A stretch of DNA of 64,000 nucleotides. Source: Protea cynaroides. Taxonomy: Eukaryota > Streptophyta > Magnoliopsida > Proteales > Proteaceae. Below, piece after piece: positions 22,297-36,600 of this stretch; the first letter of the stretch is position 1, and each line of letters begins with the position of its first letter. The notes beneath the pieces are model-generated. The model saw nothing but the letters and a program-made list of their open reading frames with translations, did not search any database and was not told where the DNA came from. The stretch covers positions 93,528,549 to 93,592,548 of the forward strand of contig CM053274.1 in the NCBI GenBank assembly GCA_028583415.1, written 5' to 3'. A program made the position numbers and the translations under genes.

Positions 22297-24264
22297 TCAG
22301 TATGGTGTATGGTAGTACCCGCCGGTGCCATTGACCGCCGGTGGCATTCCATATGGCATCATTGGTGCTGGACCTCCAGCATAGCCAGGAGCACTGATCT
22401 TTGCCAAACTGCCTTGGCCTTGCATCCCATCCCTCGCATATTGCTGCCAAAGAAGCTGCTCCTGTACAAGCAATTGCTGTTTCTTCTCCATTTCTGCCAT
22501 CTGCACATATGATGGCGCTTGGAAGTTCAGCGATGCAGCGAATGGATCCTGATGACCCACTGTCTGGACTGTCCCGTCTGGGGCTGGAAGGGCCAATACC
22601 GGTGTTGCACTCTTCCCAGGCATAGCCAATGCCACACTGCTCGAGCTTCCTCCGGTCAATTGAGCAGTGCTCACGTGCTGCCTCACTGCGCCTTGATCAT
22701 ACATTCCGTTAAGTAACAATGGATCAAATCCACCACCCAATGTGGCTTTCTGGTTTGATAGGTTGCTTGCATGTTCTACCAGAGCCAATTCCCAATCCGC
22801 CTTTCCAGGTTCAGCGGCTGGTGTCTGCCAGGCTGAGGTTACTTCCTGCTGCCCTGCAGCCCCATTTGATGGGAATGCTTCCCAAGACCCATTTGCATTA
22901 CCATTAGCCGGTCCAGAAAACAAAGCCAGGGCCAATCTGTTGCCCTGATCTTCAGCAGATACGCCGTCATCCCTTAGGTCAACCAAGTCCTGTTGGATCG
23001 GTGCCGCTGGTGGTGGTGGCGGTGGTGGTTGTGGTTTGGGTTCGGGCTCAACCGGTGGTGGAGGACTGTAATTCTCTGGTGCAGGTAGTGCTTTTATTTC
23101 ATTCATACTGGGTGCGGGCTCCTCTAGAGCAGGTGGCGGAGTCTCCTCCTGGATTCTCTCCGGGCTTTTGGGCCTTCTTGCTCTGTCCCTCATAAACTCC
23201 TCCAATGTCTCCAGGAGCTTGTCTGTAATCTTCTGCACCTCCGGGTACTCGGACGACCGTGCAACCCCTGTATTCTTGCACCACCCATAGAAAGTCACAA
23301 GCTCATCAATCTGCTTCGCAGCGCTGGTGTAGGCCTCAAAAGATTTCACACAATGAGGGTATTCCATGTCAAAGAACTTATCAAGCAACACTGCCAATAT
23401 CTCACAGATCTCCGCATAGAGCTGGAAACTCTCCTTAACGATGGGGTACAGGGCAATGAACACCATCCTACTGTTCTTAGCAGTTCCCGAGGGACGACAA
23501 GCCAAGAACCGATCGAGAAGTCGTTGCAGCTGAGCCATCTTACCCAAAATCCTCTCGGGCTTCATGTCACTGAGTGGAGTGGGCGGCCTCCTTTCCTCCC
23601 GTCTCGATTCGTTCACATCATCATATGACCTCGACCGACGCATCCCATAGTCACCACCATATCCAGGTTCATCTCTGAACTCTCCATAATCATAATCATA
23701 CCGCGACGGCGGCGACCTAAAACGATCCTCTTGCTGCCCAAACCGATCTTCTCCGCTACCGCTTCCCCTTCCGCTTCCGCTTCCTCTCTGTTTCTGTTCA
23801 TACATTATACACTCGAGACGCTGATCGAGATACAAGGCATACGTCCGAACAAAAGAAGAATGATCCCATGAATTAGAATGAGCTTCATCGCGAAAATCAG
23901 ACATATTAAGAAGCCGAGTCCCTCGCCGTGTGGCGTACAGGACCTCCCGCTGAAACACAGGATCTCCATCGGCCAACAGCCGATGCACGACCATCAGTGC
24001 CTTGAGTGCCACGATCCAATCGCGAGTCTTGCCGAGCCGCTTAGACACCATAGCCACACAGGCGTTAACATAACCTCTCGAACTGGAAGTAAGGCTCAAG
24101 ATCTCCCTGATATACTTCTCGTCCGCAGGCTCGTCATCATGGCTCGTGGCCTTCACGATGGCAACCTCCAACTCTGGTGCCGTATTACTAGCAACCTTCG
24201 CTATTCCAATACTCGTCTGGTCCTTAACAGCTCCGATCGCCTTCCTAATCGTGCTCGGTGCCAT
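22297..24264 (-). CDS. ECA4: ANTH-domain clathrin adaptor (AP180/CALM type)
   Basis: One uninterrupted minus-strand frame; starting at the second in-frame ATG it gives 655 residues (MAPSTIRKAIGAVKDQTSIG...). The ORF could begin 7 codons earlier, but the family start is MAPSTIRKA. The ANTH domain covers about residues 25-155 and, after a Gly/Ser/Arg-rich linker (about 158-232), about 233-365 (ERILGKMAQLQRLLDRFLAC, GTAKNSRMVFIALYPIVKES). A proline-rich stretch (about 376-422) and a disordered tail follow, with clathrin/adaptor-type motifs such as DPF (573-575). It matches Arabidopsis At2g25430 (ECA4) and At4g32285 (CAP1), which bind phosphoinositides and clathrin at the plasma membrane and trans-Golgi. 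The coding part is intronless, as in Arabidopsis. A likely 74-bp leader intron (24383-24456) has donor GTTAGA and acceptor TTTCAG. The choice between ECA4 and CAP1 is not settled. Confidence 0.92.
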   Translation of the reverse strand: MAPSTIRKAIGAVKDQTSIGIAKVASNTAPELEVAIVKATSHDDEPADEKYIREILSLTSSSRGYVNACVAMVSKRLGKTRDWIVALKALMVVHRLLADGDPVFQREVLYATRRGTRLLNMSDFRDEAHSNSWDHSSFVRTYALYLDQRLECIMYEQKQRGSGSGRGSGSGEDRFGQQEDRFRSPPSRYDYDYGEFRDEPGYGGDYGMRRSRSYDDVNESRREERRPPTPLSDMKPERILGKMAQLQRLLDRFLACRPSGTAKNSRMVFIALYPIVKESFQLYAEICEILAVLLDKFFDMEYPHCVKSFEAYTSAAKQIDELVTFYGWCKNTGVARSSEYPEVQKITDKLLETLEEFMRDRARRPKSPERIQEETPPPALEEPAPSMNEIKALPAPENYSPPPPVEPEPKPQPPPPPPPAAPIQQDLVDLRDDGVSAEDQGNRLALALFSGPANGNANGSWEAFPSNGAAGQQEVTSAWQTPAAEPGKADWELALVEHASNLSNQKATLGGGFDPLLLNGMYDQGAVRQHVSTAQLTGGSSSSVALAMPGKSATPVLALPAPDGTVQTVGHQDPFAASLNFQAPSYVQMAEMEKKQQLLVQEQLLWQQYARDGMQGQGSLAKISAPGYAGGPAPMMPYGMPPAVNGTGGYYHTPY

Positions 24265-24699
24265 CACCACCACTGCCGTCAACACAGGTTGCCGTCACCA
24301 GCCTCCTCTACTTCGCTACTCGTTCAAAATCAAGCTCCAACACAAAAGATCTTCGCAGTTCATCAATCCGAAACAGCTCCACCTGAAACGAAACGAAAAA
24401 ATAAAAACAGGGGAAAAAGGAAAGTAAACGTTTCTAGGGCTTCGTATAGATCTAACCTGCCGAGACTCCGATCTGCAGCAGGTTGACTGAACAGAGGAAC
24501 AGAAAGACCTAACTCAGATAGAACAACTAAGAGCTGAATCAGATCGAAATCAACGACAGCTGCCAGAGAGAGAATCGGATAAGACTTGAGAGAGCTATCC
24601 AAAAATCCCGTCAATGGCGGTTCTGGATAATGCTTTACCGATTTGCAGCTGTAGATCGAGAATCGTGACTCGAGACTCGCAAGAGACAGAAAGGGAAAG

Positions 24700-27049
24700 C
24701 AGGGGTAAATGCTGCGAAATTGCAGAAGAGCGAGGAAGAAGAGGTCACAGATGAATTGATATTAAAATAGAAGCTCGTCATTGAGATGTATTGATTAGAT
24801 CTCAGCCGTACGAAAATATCAACGGATTAGATTTCATTTTTTTGGTAACCAACTAATCCACTACAGCTGTCTATTACAATATACAAGAACACTTGATTCG
24901 AAATCGACGGTGGAGACGTGAAGGGATGTATTTTATTTCCGTAGTCTGCCTAGAGTATGATAAATTCAATTTTAGAAAAGTAGAATCGAGAAACACTTTT
25001 GGATTCTTATGCTTTGCTTTGGTCATTAACTAATAAAAAAGAAAGAAAAAGAAAGAAAAAGAAAGAAAAATATGCTGACGTAATTCTCACTCAGATAACC
25101 TTTTTTTATTTTATTTTATAAATACAACTAATTTCTTTTGTTTTATTTGATTATAAGTTAACTACAAAATTGAACTACAAAATGATGCATGGATTACCTT
25201 GTCAATAAGGTATTAATTTTTTTTTTATTAATTGTTTAAGTTTATAATATAAAATAGAATAGATAGGGCCCACACTATGGGCATGAACCCCAATCACAAA
25301 CCGAAACTTTGAAATCTTTTATAGGTGGGTTCGTGAAAATTGGGAAATAAAGCATCTATCTATCTATATCAGGATTCTATATTTGTTTCGTTGAAATTAA
25401 ATAATTTAATTAAAATTTAAGATTAAGTTAGAGAGGTCTCGATCAGAAAATGATACACCAAGTTATAATGTGTAACTTATAAGTTTAAAACCAGTAAGGA
25501 GATGGGATGGACCCCACCTAGAGGATAAAATACAACAATCAGATGATTGTTAGCCATCTGATCTAATTTAAATTTCCATCTATGACCGCGAAAGTTTCAA
25601 AATATAACAGTTGGATCGTCCTTTTTAGCTAATTTTCAGGTCTAAGCTATCAGTGGGCCCCATTCCATTGATAATAGACAAGTGTCAAAATCATGGGCCA
25701 GATCCAAGACGTTTGACTTTCCTCAGATAATGATAATGATGGTATATATTGTATTAAATAAATATAATGGAGCGGTAGTAGTAGTTGAGTAGAGATGTCC
25801 TGTTTTATGAGGCAGTAAGCAGAGCTGACACGCTGGGCCCACTGATGTGAAAAAGGAGAGACCATTGGTAAGGGTATTTTCGGAAATAAGACCCAAAAAT
25901 ACTGGTTACGCAGAGAATGAGGGGAGGATTAATTGATAAATAATTTAGTATAAATACAGTATTGATGGGATCATGGGCAAAAGGTGGGTTTGGGTGATGG
26001 GTCCTATTCTTTAATTTAATAATGGGGAGAGAAGTAGACCGTCGCTGAACGGCCGTGCACAAAGCAATTGAATGCTGGGTGGTGAGTTAGGTGACCAAGT
26101 TGGCCATCATTATGCATGCTCTATCTGTCTTGCACTCTTTGCTTGCATCATGGTTTCAGGCCATCAAAGATATCCAACTTGAAACAAGAAAAATTTTGTA
26201 CACCCATTGCCCCAGAGAGCGAGAGAGAGAGAGAGAGAGAGAGTTGATGAACTCAATTCTCGGTTCTGATTAACCTGATTCCGAGCTCAGTGAGTTGGAC
26301 TGAGTTCGGACCGAGCCCAACCTTCAGGCCAAGTCTGACCAATTCCAAGATGATTTTTTTTTTTTTGGGTCCTACCTATTTATCTGTCCATGTGACTTTG
26401 ATTATTGAGATAGAAATAAGGGAAGGTTTTAAACCTTATGGGCCATTTGTCATAATACTGTTATCTGCTAAAAATCCAGGCAGAGATTTAAGAATCGAGT
26501 TCTATCACACATAACAAATGCTCATCCTACAAACCACCACCAAGGTTAAGTAAGTAACACAAGGTACAAGGAAGGAACCAGTCAAGTATAATCTTCGAGT
26601 ATTGGGAAAAAAATGAATAATAATAACTAAATTTATCTCTTAAGTACATGACAACAAAAGAAAGAAAGAAAAAGAAAAAAAAAAAAAAAAAAAGAGATCC
26701 TAGACTGACCAATTGTTTCATCCTAAAGCCTGATTGGTAGTTGAATGGAAAATTTCCAGATTCAAACTCATATCTCCACCATTCCCTGACCTGCCCTTGA
26801 AAAAATTTACATCACTGACCATAGTTTTTTTCCACTCCTATAGGTACGAAGCCGGTTCTACACCGAGCAACACAGACAGACTGAACATGATGTTAACTGA
26901 GCCGCCTTTAACCTAGTAGCATCCTGTCCTATGTATCCTACATGCTACCCCTATATACTGCAAGTTCCCCATAAAACAAATGGGGACACAGATTTGTGAG
27001 ATAATTCAAGCTGTCATTCATTGGTCAATATCATTAGCCTTCACTTCTG
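24700..27049. other. Intergenic between the ANTH gene and TPR4; no gene seen
   Basis: AT-rich, with an AAAAAGAAAG triple repeat (about 25040-25068), a GA microsatellite (26220-26243), and poly(T) (about 26350) and poly(A) (about 26668-26693) runs. The right-hand end presumably contains the TPR4 3' untranslated region. No conserved protein segments on either strand. Confidence 0.5.
26220..26243 (+). repeat. (GA)n microsatellite
   Basis: A GA run of about 24 bases. Confidence 0.9.
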
Positions 27050-30000
27050 TTACCTTGATGGTCGATCTGAACCAACAATACCAGAGACAATACTAGGCCC
27101 TGCACCAATTTCTGCTGGTGGCATGGTTCCCCATTTTCCTTCTGCCTCCAGTGGCTCTAGAACATAGACTCCACCATCGGTCAGTCCCAATGCAAACTGA
27201 CTGGGTTCTGAAGGATGAGCCGCGATAACAACTGGATACACCCTCGAGCTGTCAAGTAACACCATTACATAATTAGGAGGGAGAAAGGATGGATACATAT
27301 ATGTTCATACAGTCATCAGCAGGGATAACGTACTTGGGGTTAGAAGGCTGCAGATAGGCAGAAGGACTGATCCGACACTTCAATCTGAGTGTTGGAGTAA
27401 AAATCCCCACACTTCCATCTTCAAAGCTAGTATATATTGATTGACTATCACAGGAATATGTAGCATGTGTGATTAGACCGCCTGGTTCTTGGGGTGACCA
27501 CTGATGGAAAATAAAATATAATAATCAGATACATGAAAATCTATATTATAAAATACAAGCAGAACAAAGAAAGAAAGAAAATTTTCTATTCAACATGGCA
27601 CGACTTTGTAAACCACCCACATTTTTTTAAGTAAACTTGCCATGCAAGGGCTTAAGCCTAGTGGTTCTATTCAATAAACCCAACCAGAGCTAATGGTTGT
27701 GACTGATTATAGAATTTTTCGTAGATATACCACCATAGAACTTGGTTATCCTATTTTTAAACTTTTCCTCGACTCATAGGGACCTTTCAAATAGGCTTAA
27801 AACAGCAAGGTGTGGCACCAAAAACCAACTGGTACCAATTTCCTTCCGTGAAAACAAGCATTCCAGGCAAGCAATATGGGAATTATAGCTAACTCATGAG
27901 AATGCCCCCAAATTTTATGGGAACAAGAAGGTGCTCATGCACAGAAAGCACATAATGTCTCTGGGTTTATATAACCACCAAAGTCAGAACAATTCATCCC
28001 CCCACCCATGGGATTGGGGGAGGGAGGAGAGGTATTCGTGCATGCCCAAATATTTTTAAGAAAAACAAGGATCTACATGAAGGAAATTGCACAATAATTG
28101 AGCCACAACGTCAAATCTAACACATGATGTGTATGCCATCACATGTCGATAATTCACAATGTGTGACATCATGATGGCACAAATATGAATGAAAATATTA
28201 ATAGTCCAAAGAAACTTAACATGTAAATCCTAAAGAATAATTATTAAAGTATTTGCAGCATACCTGCCTAAGGCACTCAAATTTAGATACATCATATATC
28301 GCTATCTGTGTTTCATGCACAACGAGCAAGTGTATCTGATCTTGGTGAAATTGGACACGCGTCTCTGCAAGAGGAGATGGCACGCGTCCAGTTGGAATCT
28401 GCAAGAATTTACTACCTTGCTTCTCCCATTTATCAGTGCTCCAAATACAAAGCTGTAAGAGGGGGGGAGTGGATGAGGAGACAAATTACTTAAAAATCCA
28501 AACCTGAATTAGCAAACCATTCCTTAATTTCTCTGATTTCTGGTAGAAGGAGACAGAGACTTGCATAAACAAAGCAAAGGATTCAACAATTTCAAAATTC
28601 CAGTTTACATAACAAACCATCAGCCCACCCACCAAAATAAAACAGAATCACCAAACCCATTGTGACATCCAATGTAACTCCCAAAGCACAGGTGGATATT
28701 GGCAGTGAGCACAAAAGAAGAAGATCGGTAGTCAAACCCATACAAAAAGTTACAAATGAAAAAAAGTAAACAAAATCCACTGATTTTATTTATTTCTTTC
28801 TTTTTTTCTTCCCTCACTCCAAGAACAAATGCAGCACAACCTAAAGCTGAAAGGAAATTACAAAACAGTACACAAATTTACAGGTGATGTTGCGAGCCCC
28901 AACCTCTCCATCACACATAGCTAGCTTACACTGACAAACACATGGTAGTAGATAACAAACAGTGTTTGAAATTAATTACTGAAATAATTTGGTTTCGGCA
29001 GATGGCGAAATCCTAAATTTTTTAACCTTGATAACAATACGAGCATGCATATATAAAAAAGGGTCCTTCTAATTGTCACTATAGCTAATGAAACTCACTT
29101 TTATTCATTTTGTATATTAGGTCGAGAAAAATATAGCAAATTCATAATTTAACAAAAAAGAAAAACCCTTTACCAAATCCTACCCAGCTCCCCCTCCCCC
29201 TCCCTCCGACCTCTCCGGTTTGAAAATTTCTTGTCTACCAATTCATTCAAACATTGGCTTTCTTAGGAATGTCATCGACAAAGCTGTTGAGTTCTAGATC
29301 TTGTGATCACCCCAGTCTAGAGGCTCCTCAAGTGGGCTTACAGTGCCATCTTAGATGAATACACTGACAAATAGCTTGTGGAAAATATTCGGGAATTAGA
29401 ACAAAGGTTCAATCTTTAAAGTGATGGTGAAGAACAGAACAATATTTTCCCATGCTTAGGTTTATAACTCGATGCTTCTGCTGATTCCAGAGATAAGCGA
29501 CATGAGAGCAAAAGCAGGAACATCGATGGTTGCGGCATAAATTCTATACAAATATCCAGTCCTTTTTCGCCACCGAGGTTGGAGTTTTGTTCGGAGCAAT
29601 GGCTCCATGTCAAGCCCAAACCGCCATACTCGTCGGGAAGTTATATAAGATTGATCAGAGGGAATAGAACAAAAGAACAGCATGGACCTTCTCTCGTCTC
29701 TTTGAATCATAAAGAAGAACGAATGGCATAAGGTTTCACAGAATTTAGTGAGTCCGCCTACAGCTTCGTGAAGAATGCCTTCCTCATCGATGGTGTTCAT
29801 CATTCATGAGCTTTACAGCCACATGTTGCAGAACAGCCACAAGTTGCAGATGCGAGAGTTTCTCTTTTACGACAACCTCTTAGGTATCCTGGCCCGACTA
29901 CAGAAGGGGATGCACGCTTCGTTCATTTGGCTGTTCCTACAGGGGTTCTCACATATGCAAACTCTCATGGTCTGTGTGATGCTCCTTTACCAACTTCACC

Positions 30001-33000
30001 GTTTATTTGATGGGAATCAACACAACAATCGCAACGCTCCCACCTGCGTCGCCTTCCAGAGATATCTGAACAGTTTTCCCCCAACTTCCGGTCGGATTCA
30101 AAAATAGTGGCTCGTCTGTTAGTTGGAATGCCAGCAGCTGTAGCAAGGTATTAGACATGAAAATGGCTGTCAGGCATCGAGCCTTCATCTCACGAGATAA
30201 AGGAATGCTGATTGCTTATGCTCCTTTTTCTGTAGTTTAAAAGTTTGGCTTTGCACTGTTGGAAGTGTGAGTAGGAGGCAGCTTTGATTATGACTCCACA
30301 CCTTAAATCTGTAAACCTTTTTGTAAAATTCTTCTTCTGGGTATTAGGTCCTCAAACCGAAGTAGGGTCAATTTCAGTTCATCTTGGTCGCTTAGATCAA
30401 CACCTAGCTAGAAGCAAGAACAGGGTTGGGATAAATACACATATGCCTTGAAGGCATCAGGACCCTATCTTCCCTCCTCCCTGGTTGCGATGGGTGAATC
30501 AAAGCCAGTTGAGGATCGCTGGAATCCATGGCTGGTGGAGGTTGAGGGGAGGGCAGAGGTTGGAATCCATGGCTGGTGGAGATTAAGTAAGGGGAGGGCA
30601 GAGGGGGGGTGCAGGGGTGGGGTGGGGTGCACAGTAGGCGATGGGAGAGAAGGTGCTGCGGGAAGTGGGGAGGGAGGAGCAGAGAGTGGGGGAAGAGAGA
30701 GACAAAGGGGAGGCGGAGAAGGGAGAGCCGGATAGGAATTCAGTACAATTTTCTTATTGTAAAATTATTATATTGCCACCAAAATAATGAATAATATGAA
30801 TGAAAGAAAAGCGAAAAAAAGTCATAGTGAAACAATTTGTGTCACCCTTCACAGTGATGGGGAAATTAACCACCCCCCCCCAAAAAAAAAAAAAAAAAAG
30901 AAAGAAAGAAGCCAAAACAGGCTTCCTTTGGCATTCAAGTATGGACCTTCATTAAAGCCATTTTCTATCTTCTATGACAACCTAATACTTAAACCTCACC
31001 AATTATGAGTCCTTTATTCTCGTGATCTATTTAATCAAATACACTAGCCATGTATTCAATTTTCTTGTCCACGACAGACTTATTGACCACCATGTACTAA
31101 AAAAAAGCTCCGGAAATAGAGAGACATCATTTTCAGGCTGTAAAATACCACACATAGAATCTCCCTTCAAATACTTGCCATCAGATTTTTTCAGAGCTTC
31201 CAGAAAGAAAATAGACAAAGAAACAGCCTTTATTTGGTTACATGCAGTGTTCATTAAGGACTATAATTTAGCACAAGCAGAGGATGTTAATACATAAACA
31301 AACTTATTAAATGCATTATTTGCATACCTGAGCATCAGCTCCTGATGAGACAAGCACATTTAGATGGTGGGAGAAGGCAAGGCCAGTTATTCTCTTCTGG
31401 TGACCTTTGAGCTTGCTTTTCACCTGTGGACATTATGTTAGCAAGAGTACAATACTTTCAGTTTCCAGTAATTCATTCACATATTCAAGTCACCAAGTTT
31501 AGGCATCAGTTGACGAAGAGGATTACCTCATCAACCCGAACATTGTAGATTTGAATTGATGAATCCTCCATGCCTATGGCAATGACATTATTGTCCTGTG
31601 GATGGAAAGCAAGAAAAGTTGCTGCTGGCGGTGGGGGCATGAATGTTGTCATTGTCTGCAGTAGAACTAAGCACTGTTAAAATCCATAAAACTGGGCAGA
31701 AAGGACAAGGTACATGGATGCCACACTCACCTTGAAAGTCATCATATTGAAGAGGGAAATTTTCCCTCCTGAAGCTGACATAACATAAGAATCATTCTTT
31801 GAAAGCGCAAAACATGGAACAGCATCCTCAGGAGTTGTATTATTTATCTCATTAGTCATTAAAATACCACTTGACGGTTGCCATAATTGTGGTGCCACAC
31901 TAGCAGTTGCCTATGAAAGACAAAGTATTCGATTAGAATCATTAGATCAAATTCATGAAGAAAGGAGAAGACTAAAGGAAAATGAAAATAGAACTAAACC
32001 AATACCTTCCCTGAGAGATTCCGTTCATTCTTTGACCATTTCCAAAGCTTGTGTACAGCATTTGATGCTAATGCCAAGATGGCAAGTCCTGAATTAGTAT
32101 AAATCAACCTCGAAACCTGAAAAGATTTATAGAAATGATGAAACCCCCCAAAAAGAAAATACAAATAATAATACTGAACCAAAAGGGACCTCAAGTTGAT
32201 TCAATTATCACCCATCTTTATACTATGTACACTAAATTTGATTATCTAAAAAGAGGGAAGGGAAAGGAATGGTTCTAGAACATCTTCGCACTAGAATATG
32301 GCAAGCAAAAAATGATGGGGCAATATCAGAGTGGGAAGAGAGACATAAGGAAGGATGGAATAATTCTGCATGCATTCTTCATAAACAGAACAAAAGCAGT
32401 GGGAATTGATAATCAGACAAGGAAACCAGTTCCAAATCAAAATTATTTATCGACCCACGGTAAAATGAAATGTTATAGTTCAATCCCCAGAAGTAGATTA
32501 CAATGTGATTATGACAATTAGACAACCAAACCACATAAAAACAAGGCTCCACCAGGACGCTAAACATGCCCGGGGGAAAGGTTAGATACCTGCTTCACAT
32601 ATAATAATACAAAGATGTAACTAAAATGTGCATCTAGCTAAACATGTCGCAAATACACGATAATACACCAAAATAAAGAGAAATAACTAGTGGCTAAAGC
32701 CAGTGTATTGGATCAGCTTTTGCAGCCAATTTAAGGACAAGCCAAGAACCCTACAGCCTGTTTCCAATCCAACCCCAACTGAGTCTGATTTAATCAACCA
32801 AACTCCATAGTTGTCAAGGCGCCAAGGCAAACCAAAGCGTTGGAGGGCTGACAGACGCCCAAGGCGCCCAATCTTCCAAGGCACCATCAGGATGCCTTGA
32901 CAACTATGCTGAACTCATACTGCATTGGATTGACTCAGATTGGTTGGATTGGGCTTGGGTTATAGCAATAGAAGCTCAAACTAATTTGGACAAGATCTGT

Positions 33001-33617
33001 AGACTCTGACCCCAGCTCACACTCAATATAAGTTGTTTACACACTCGCATAACAGTTACATATTTCACATAATATGGAAAATAGCTCACAAGGCCAGTCC
33101 ACATGCACTTCCTGAGGGGTTAACACAATCCCATCCCATCTTTGAATAAACTCACGATGCTCAGTCAAATCGTATCTACAGACTGAAAAGCTAGTGGAAC
33201 TGAATCTAAAGCTGCACTAGACCAATTGGATCAAGTTAAAACCTGCCTAAGTTGTGAACTACCCCCCCAAAAAAAAAAAAAAAAAGAAAAAAAATCCCAA
33301 CAGGTAGAGAGAAAATGTTATTACAAAGAGAAGACACATTGATCCATTTGAAAACAAAAATTAATTGCCACGGGTTAGTACCAGTGCGTAGCAGGACTCA
33401 CTGTTACCAATGATGAGAATTCACAAACACATGCAGACACGGTGCAAACCATACAAATAGCACAAACACAATGGTTTATTTCATCTACATGCATATGAAA
33501 ATCATTAACTAAACTAATGAGAACCCTATTTTAGCCTCTAAATCACCCATTTCTTGAAATAAAGACTTAGCTATGACACGTTTTATCTTTGAAACAGGAC
33601 ACCCACCCCCCCCCCCC

Positions 33618-33648
<31 letters not shown>

Positions 33649-36600
33649 ATATCTGATTCACAGCTACAAAAAAGTTAGACTTCTCATCAACAAAATGTGA
33701 ACAGGAAAATCTAGAAATAATATGTAAAAAATAAGCATTAGTTGTGCCTTACTTTCCAAAACCCAAGGAGATTATAAATAAAGCAACTTTATTAAATAAC
33801 TCTAAAAGCTAGTAGACAGAAGACCCATACCTTTGCTGCCACCATGCTATCAGGGAGCCTCAAGAAGCGACACTGAGATGGTTCATTGATTTCAGTCAAC
33901 TTCCAAATCTTAGCCTTCTCTAGAGAATCCTCTCCAACTCTGGGTGGTTTCACATCAGCCAAACATCGGCTCTCTCCATTCTAAAGAAAATTCAAAGGAC
34001 GTTAATAATTGGCTGAATAAACGTTGCAAAACAGACTCAAGTTAAATATCAGCCCAAATAGGTATGCTCTGTACATATAATACAATAGCATCCAACAACT
34101 TATGAACTGATTCCACTAAGTACAAGTTAATAAACATAGGGTATCAAATCCAAAAGCTTTCTTCAAGAAGCATGAAATTATCCACATGTCATAGATATTA
34201 ACTTACCAGTCCAACTATTGCCATTGCAGAAGTACCTCGATCTACCACACCAACATTTGTGCCAGTTGTTGCTGTGGCAGAACCAAATGTGTTGATTGTA
34301 GGTGCCTGCATAGTAAATCATTTTTCAGTCAACAAACAAGACCATATCTTTAAGTACAAAGGTATTTAAACAAATTACCTTCACTACAGAACCAGAAGCA
34401 ACCCTGGAAGCATCAAATGAACGATTATCAAGGGTATGTAGCAACCGAAGCCCATCTGCATTTGCTAAAATTCTAATTCCGTTTTCATTTGTTGAAACAG
34501 ATAATAGTGTCCCTTCCTTGTTGAATCGAATATAAGGAGATTGCTAGGACATATTCAAGATAAGATTCGTTAGAGACATAGGATGAAATTCCTCTATAAA
34601 AGGTAGCAATATAACCACATAGTGCAAACCCCTGTGGCTATCACTTACCGGTAAGCCACCATCTGCATCGGTGGTTGTCAAGAGGTTGACATTTTCCATG
34701 TCCCAAAATTTGATCATAGATTCATCACCAGCAGCCAGAAACCGATTCCTAGTAGTATCAAACTGCACAACTCCCAAAGATCGCTTCCCAACACCATGAT
34801 ATGTCCGTTTCACAGCCCCTTCGCTTTCATTCCATTCCACGATGTATGATTCCCCATCTTTACTTGTCCCACATGAGAATAGCCTAAGAATTTTCCATTG
34901 GTCATGAAGATAGATGCTTCAGTTTAAGATACCATAAATTGAAGAAACAAGCTGTCATTCAGGTGAAATAAGCAAACCAGGATAACAAAAGAAAAAGTAT
35001 GATATCATATGTAAACCTTGTCCCATCAGCACTGTAGGCCATCCTCATACATGCATGTCCTGGTGCATCATAGTCAACTCTTGAACCCACGTTATCATAC
35101 AACCAAGCCTTAATCTTCCCATCCAATGCTGTTGAGAAGACAAACTGGAAGAGAGAGAACCATTAAAATTTGAAACAATCTACACATTTCAGTAGACTGA
35201 TAGAGGAGAAAAGGCTAAATGGTAACAAAAATAAATGTGCAAAGTAATCTGTGGCTTTCCAAGAAATAATTTCAGAGAATAATGATACCTGAATGTTTTC
35301 CTTATAATGTGGGCATACGGAATAGACAGGTGCTTCATGACCTTCAAAAGTATAGAGCTTCGAACCATTGACTGCATCCCATACCTGCAACCGTGTTGAG
35401 CTTCAATAACAGAGGTCTCAAGCTCAGCCCTCCATGAAAAGCAATGGCAAAAGAAAACACAAACCTTAATAGCTTTGTCTTCTCCACAAGTTATAATGCA
35501 CAATTGCTTGTTTGGGTGTGAAAAAGCAAGATCACTAACACCACCCACATGAGCCTCAATCTGCATAATCACATAATTTAATGATGTACTAGACAACATG
35601 TACGTAACAAATATAATTACCTGCAAGTAGGGACAAGTGGGAAAGAAGCCAAAAGACAATCGTCCAATGATATAGTCCGATGAATAAAAACTGATGGACT
35701 ACCTATGTAGACAGATACAGAATAGTTGACGGAACAAACCTCCAGATGCTGCCGAAGGTTATCACCACCATGGTAGGAATACACATGCACTATGTGCTTT
35801 GAGTATGCAACACCTGAAGTGGAGAAAGAAAAAGGGGAGGGGGGAAGCAGAGTTAACAGTGAAACAAGGCCCTCTCATTAGAGAATATTTAAATGTCATA
35901 TACTCCAGCATTCCTTAATGTTTTTGACATATAAACATGAATACGAAATTAGTGAACAATGACTTTCCTACATACATACCAAAAAGAGTGCCATCAGGAC
36001 ACCACATGACACGGTTGACAGAGAGAGATGTTTCTTTAGCCAGGACTGTCTATAAAAACAAGAGAAGAATGTGAATGACATCAACAGTAGGAAGTTTTAA
36101 GCAGGCAGCATCAAACAGAGGATTTCCAATCACAAAATTTTATTTGGAAGACATACCTGCAGACCGACTGAACATTCTCCAATGTCCCAAACCTTAAAAT
36201 TCTTAATAGCAAGCCTTTCCCTGCTTCCAAGTTCCCACACCATGATGTCACCAATAGATGTTCCAACTGAAATTAAAACCCAAGAAATAAACAAAGGATG
36301 ATAAAAAGAAGTTAATAAAGAAACAGGAACAGATGTTTTCAGGCAGCAAATGCTAACCAAGAAGTAATGTCTGCTGCACTGGGTGGAAATCCATGCTCCT
36401 CACAGCAGAGCCTTGATTTAGAGTCATAACAACAGTCTTAGGCAAGTCATCTGGAGAGTATAAGCTCTGTGGATGACTCTGGCTATTGTATGCAACAGGC
36501 AAAATATTTACAGGCAGATTATTAACCTACAAAGAATATCGCAACATGAAAGAGAAATGAGAAATGAAGAATCAAAGGCTCCAAAAGCGTGCTTGTGGAG

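Noticed and set aside
23878..24486. A 202-codon open frame on the plus strand
   Set aside because: It is the antisense shadow of the ANTH adaptor gene and has no family resemblance.
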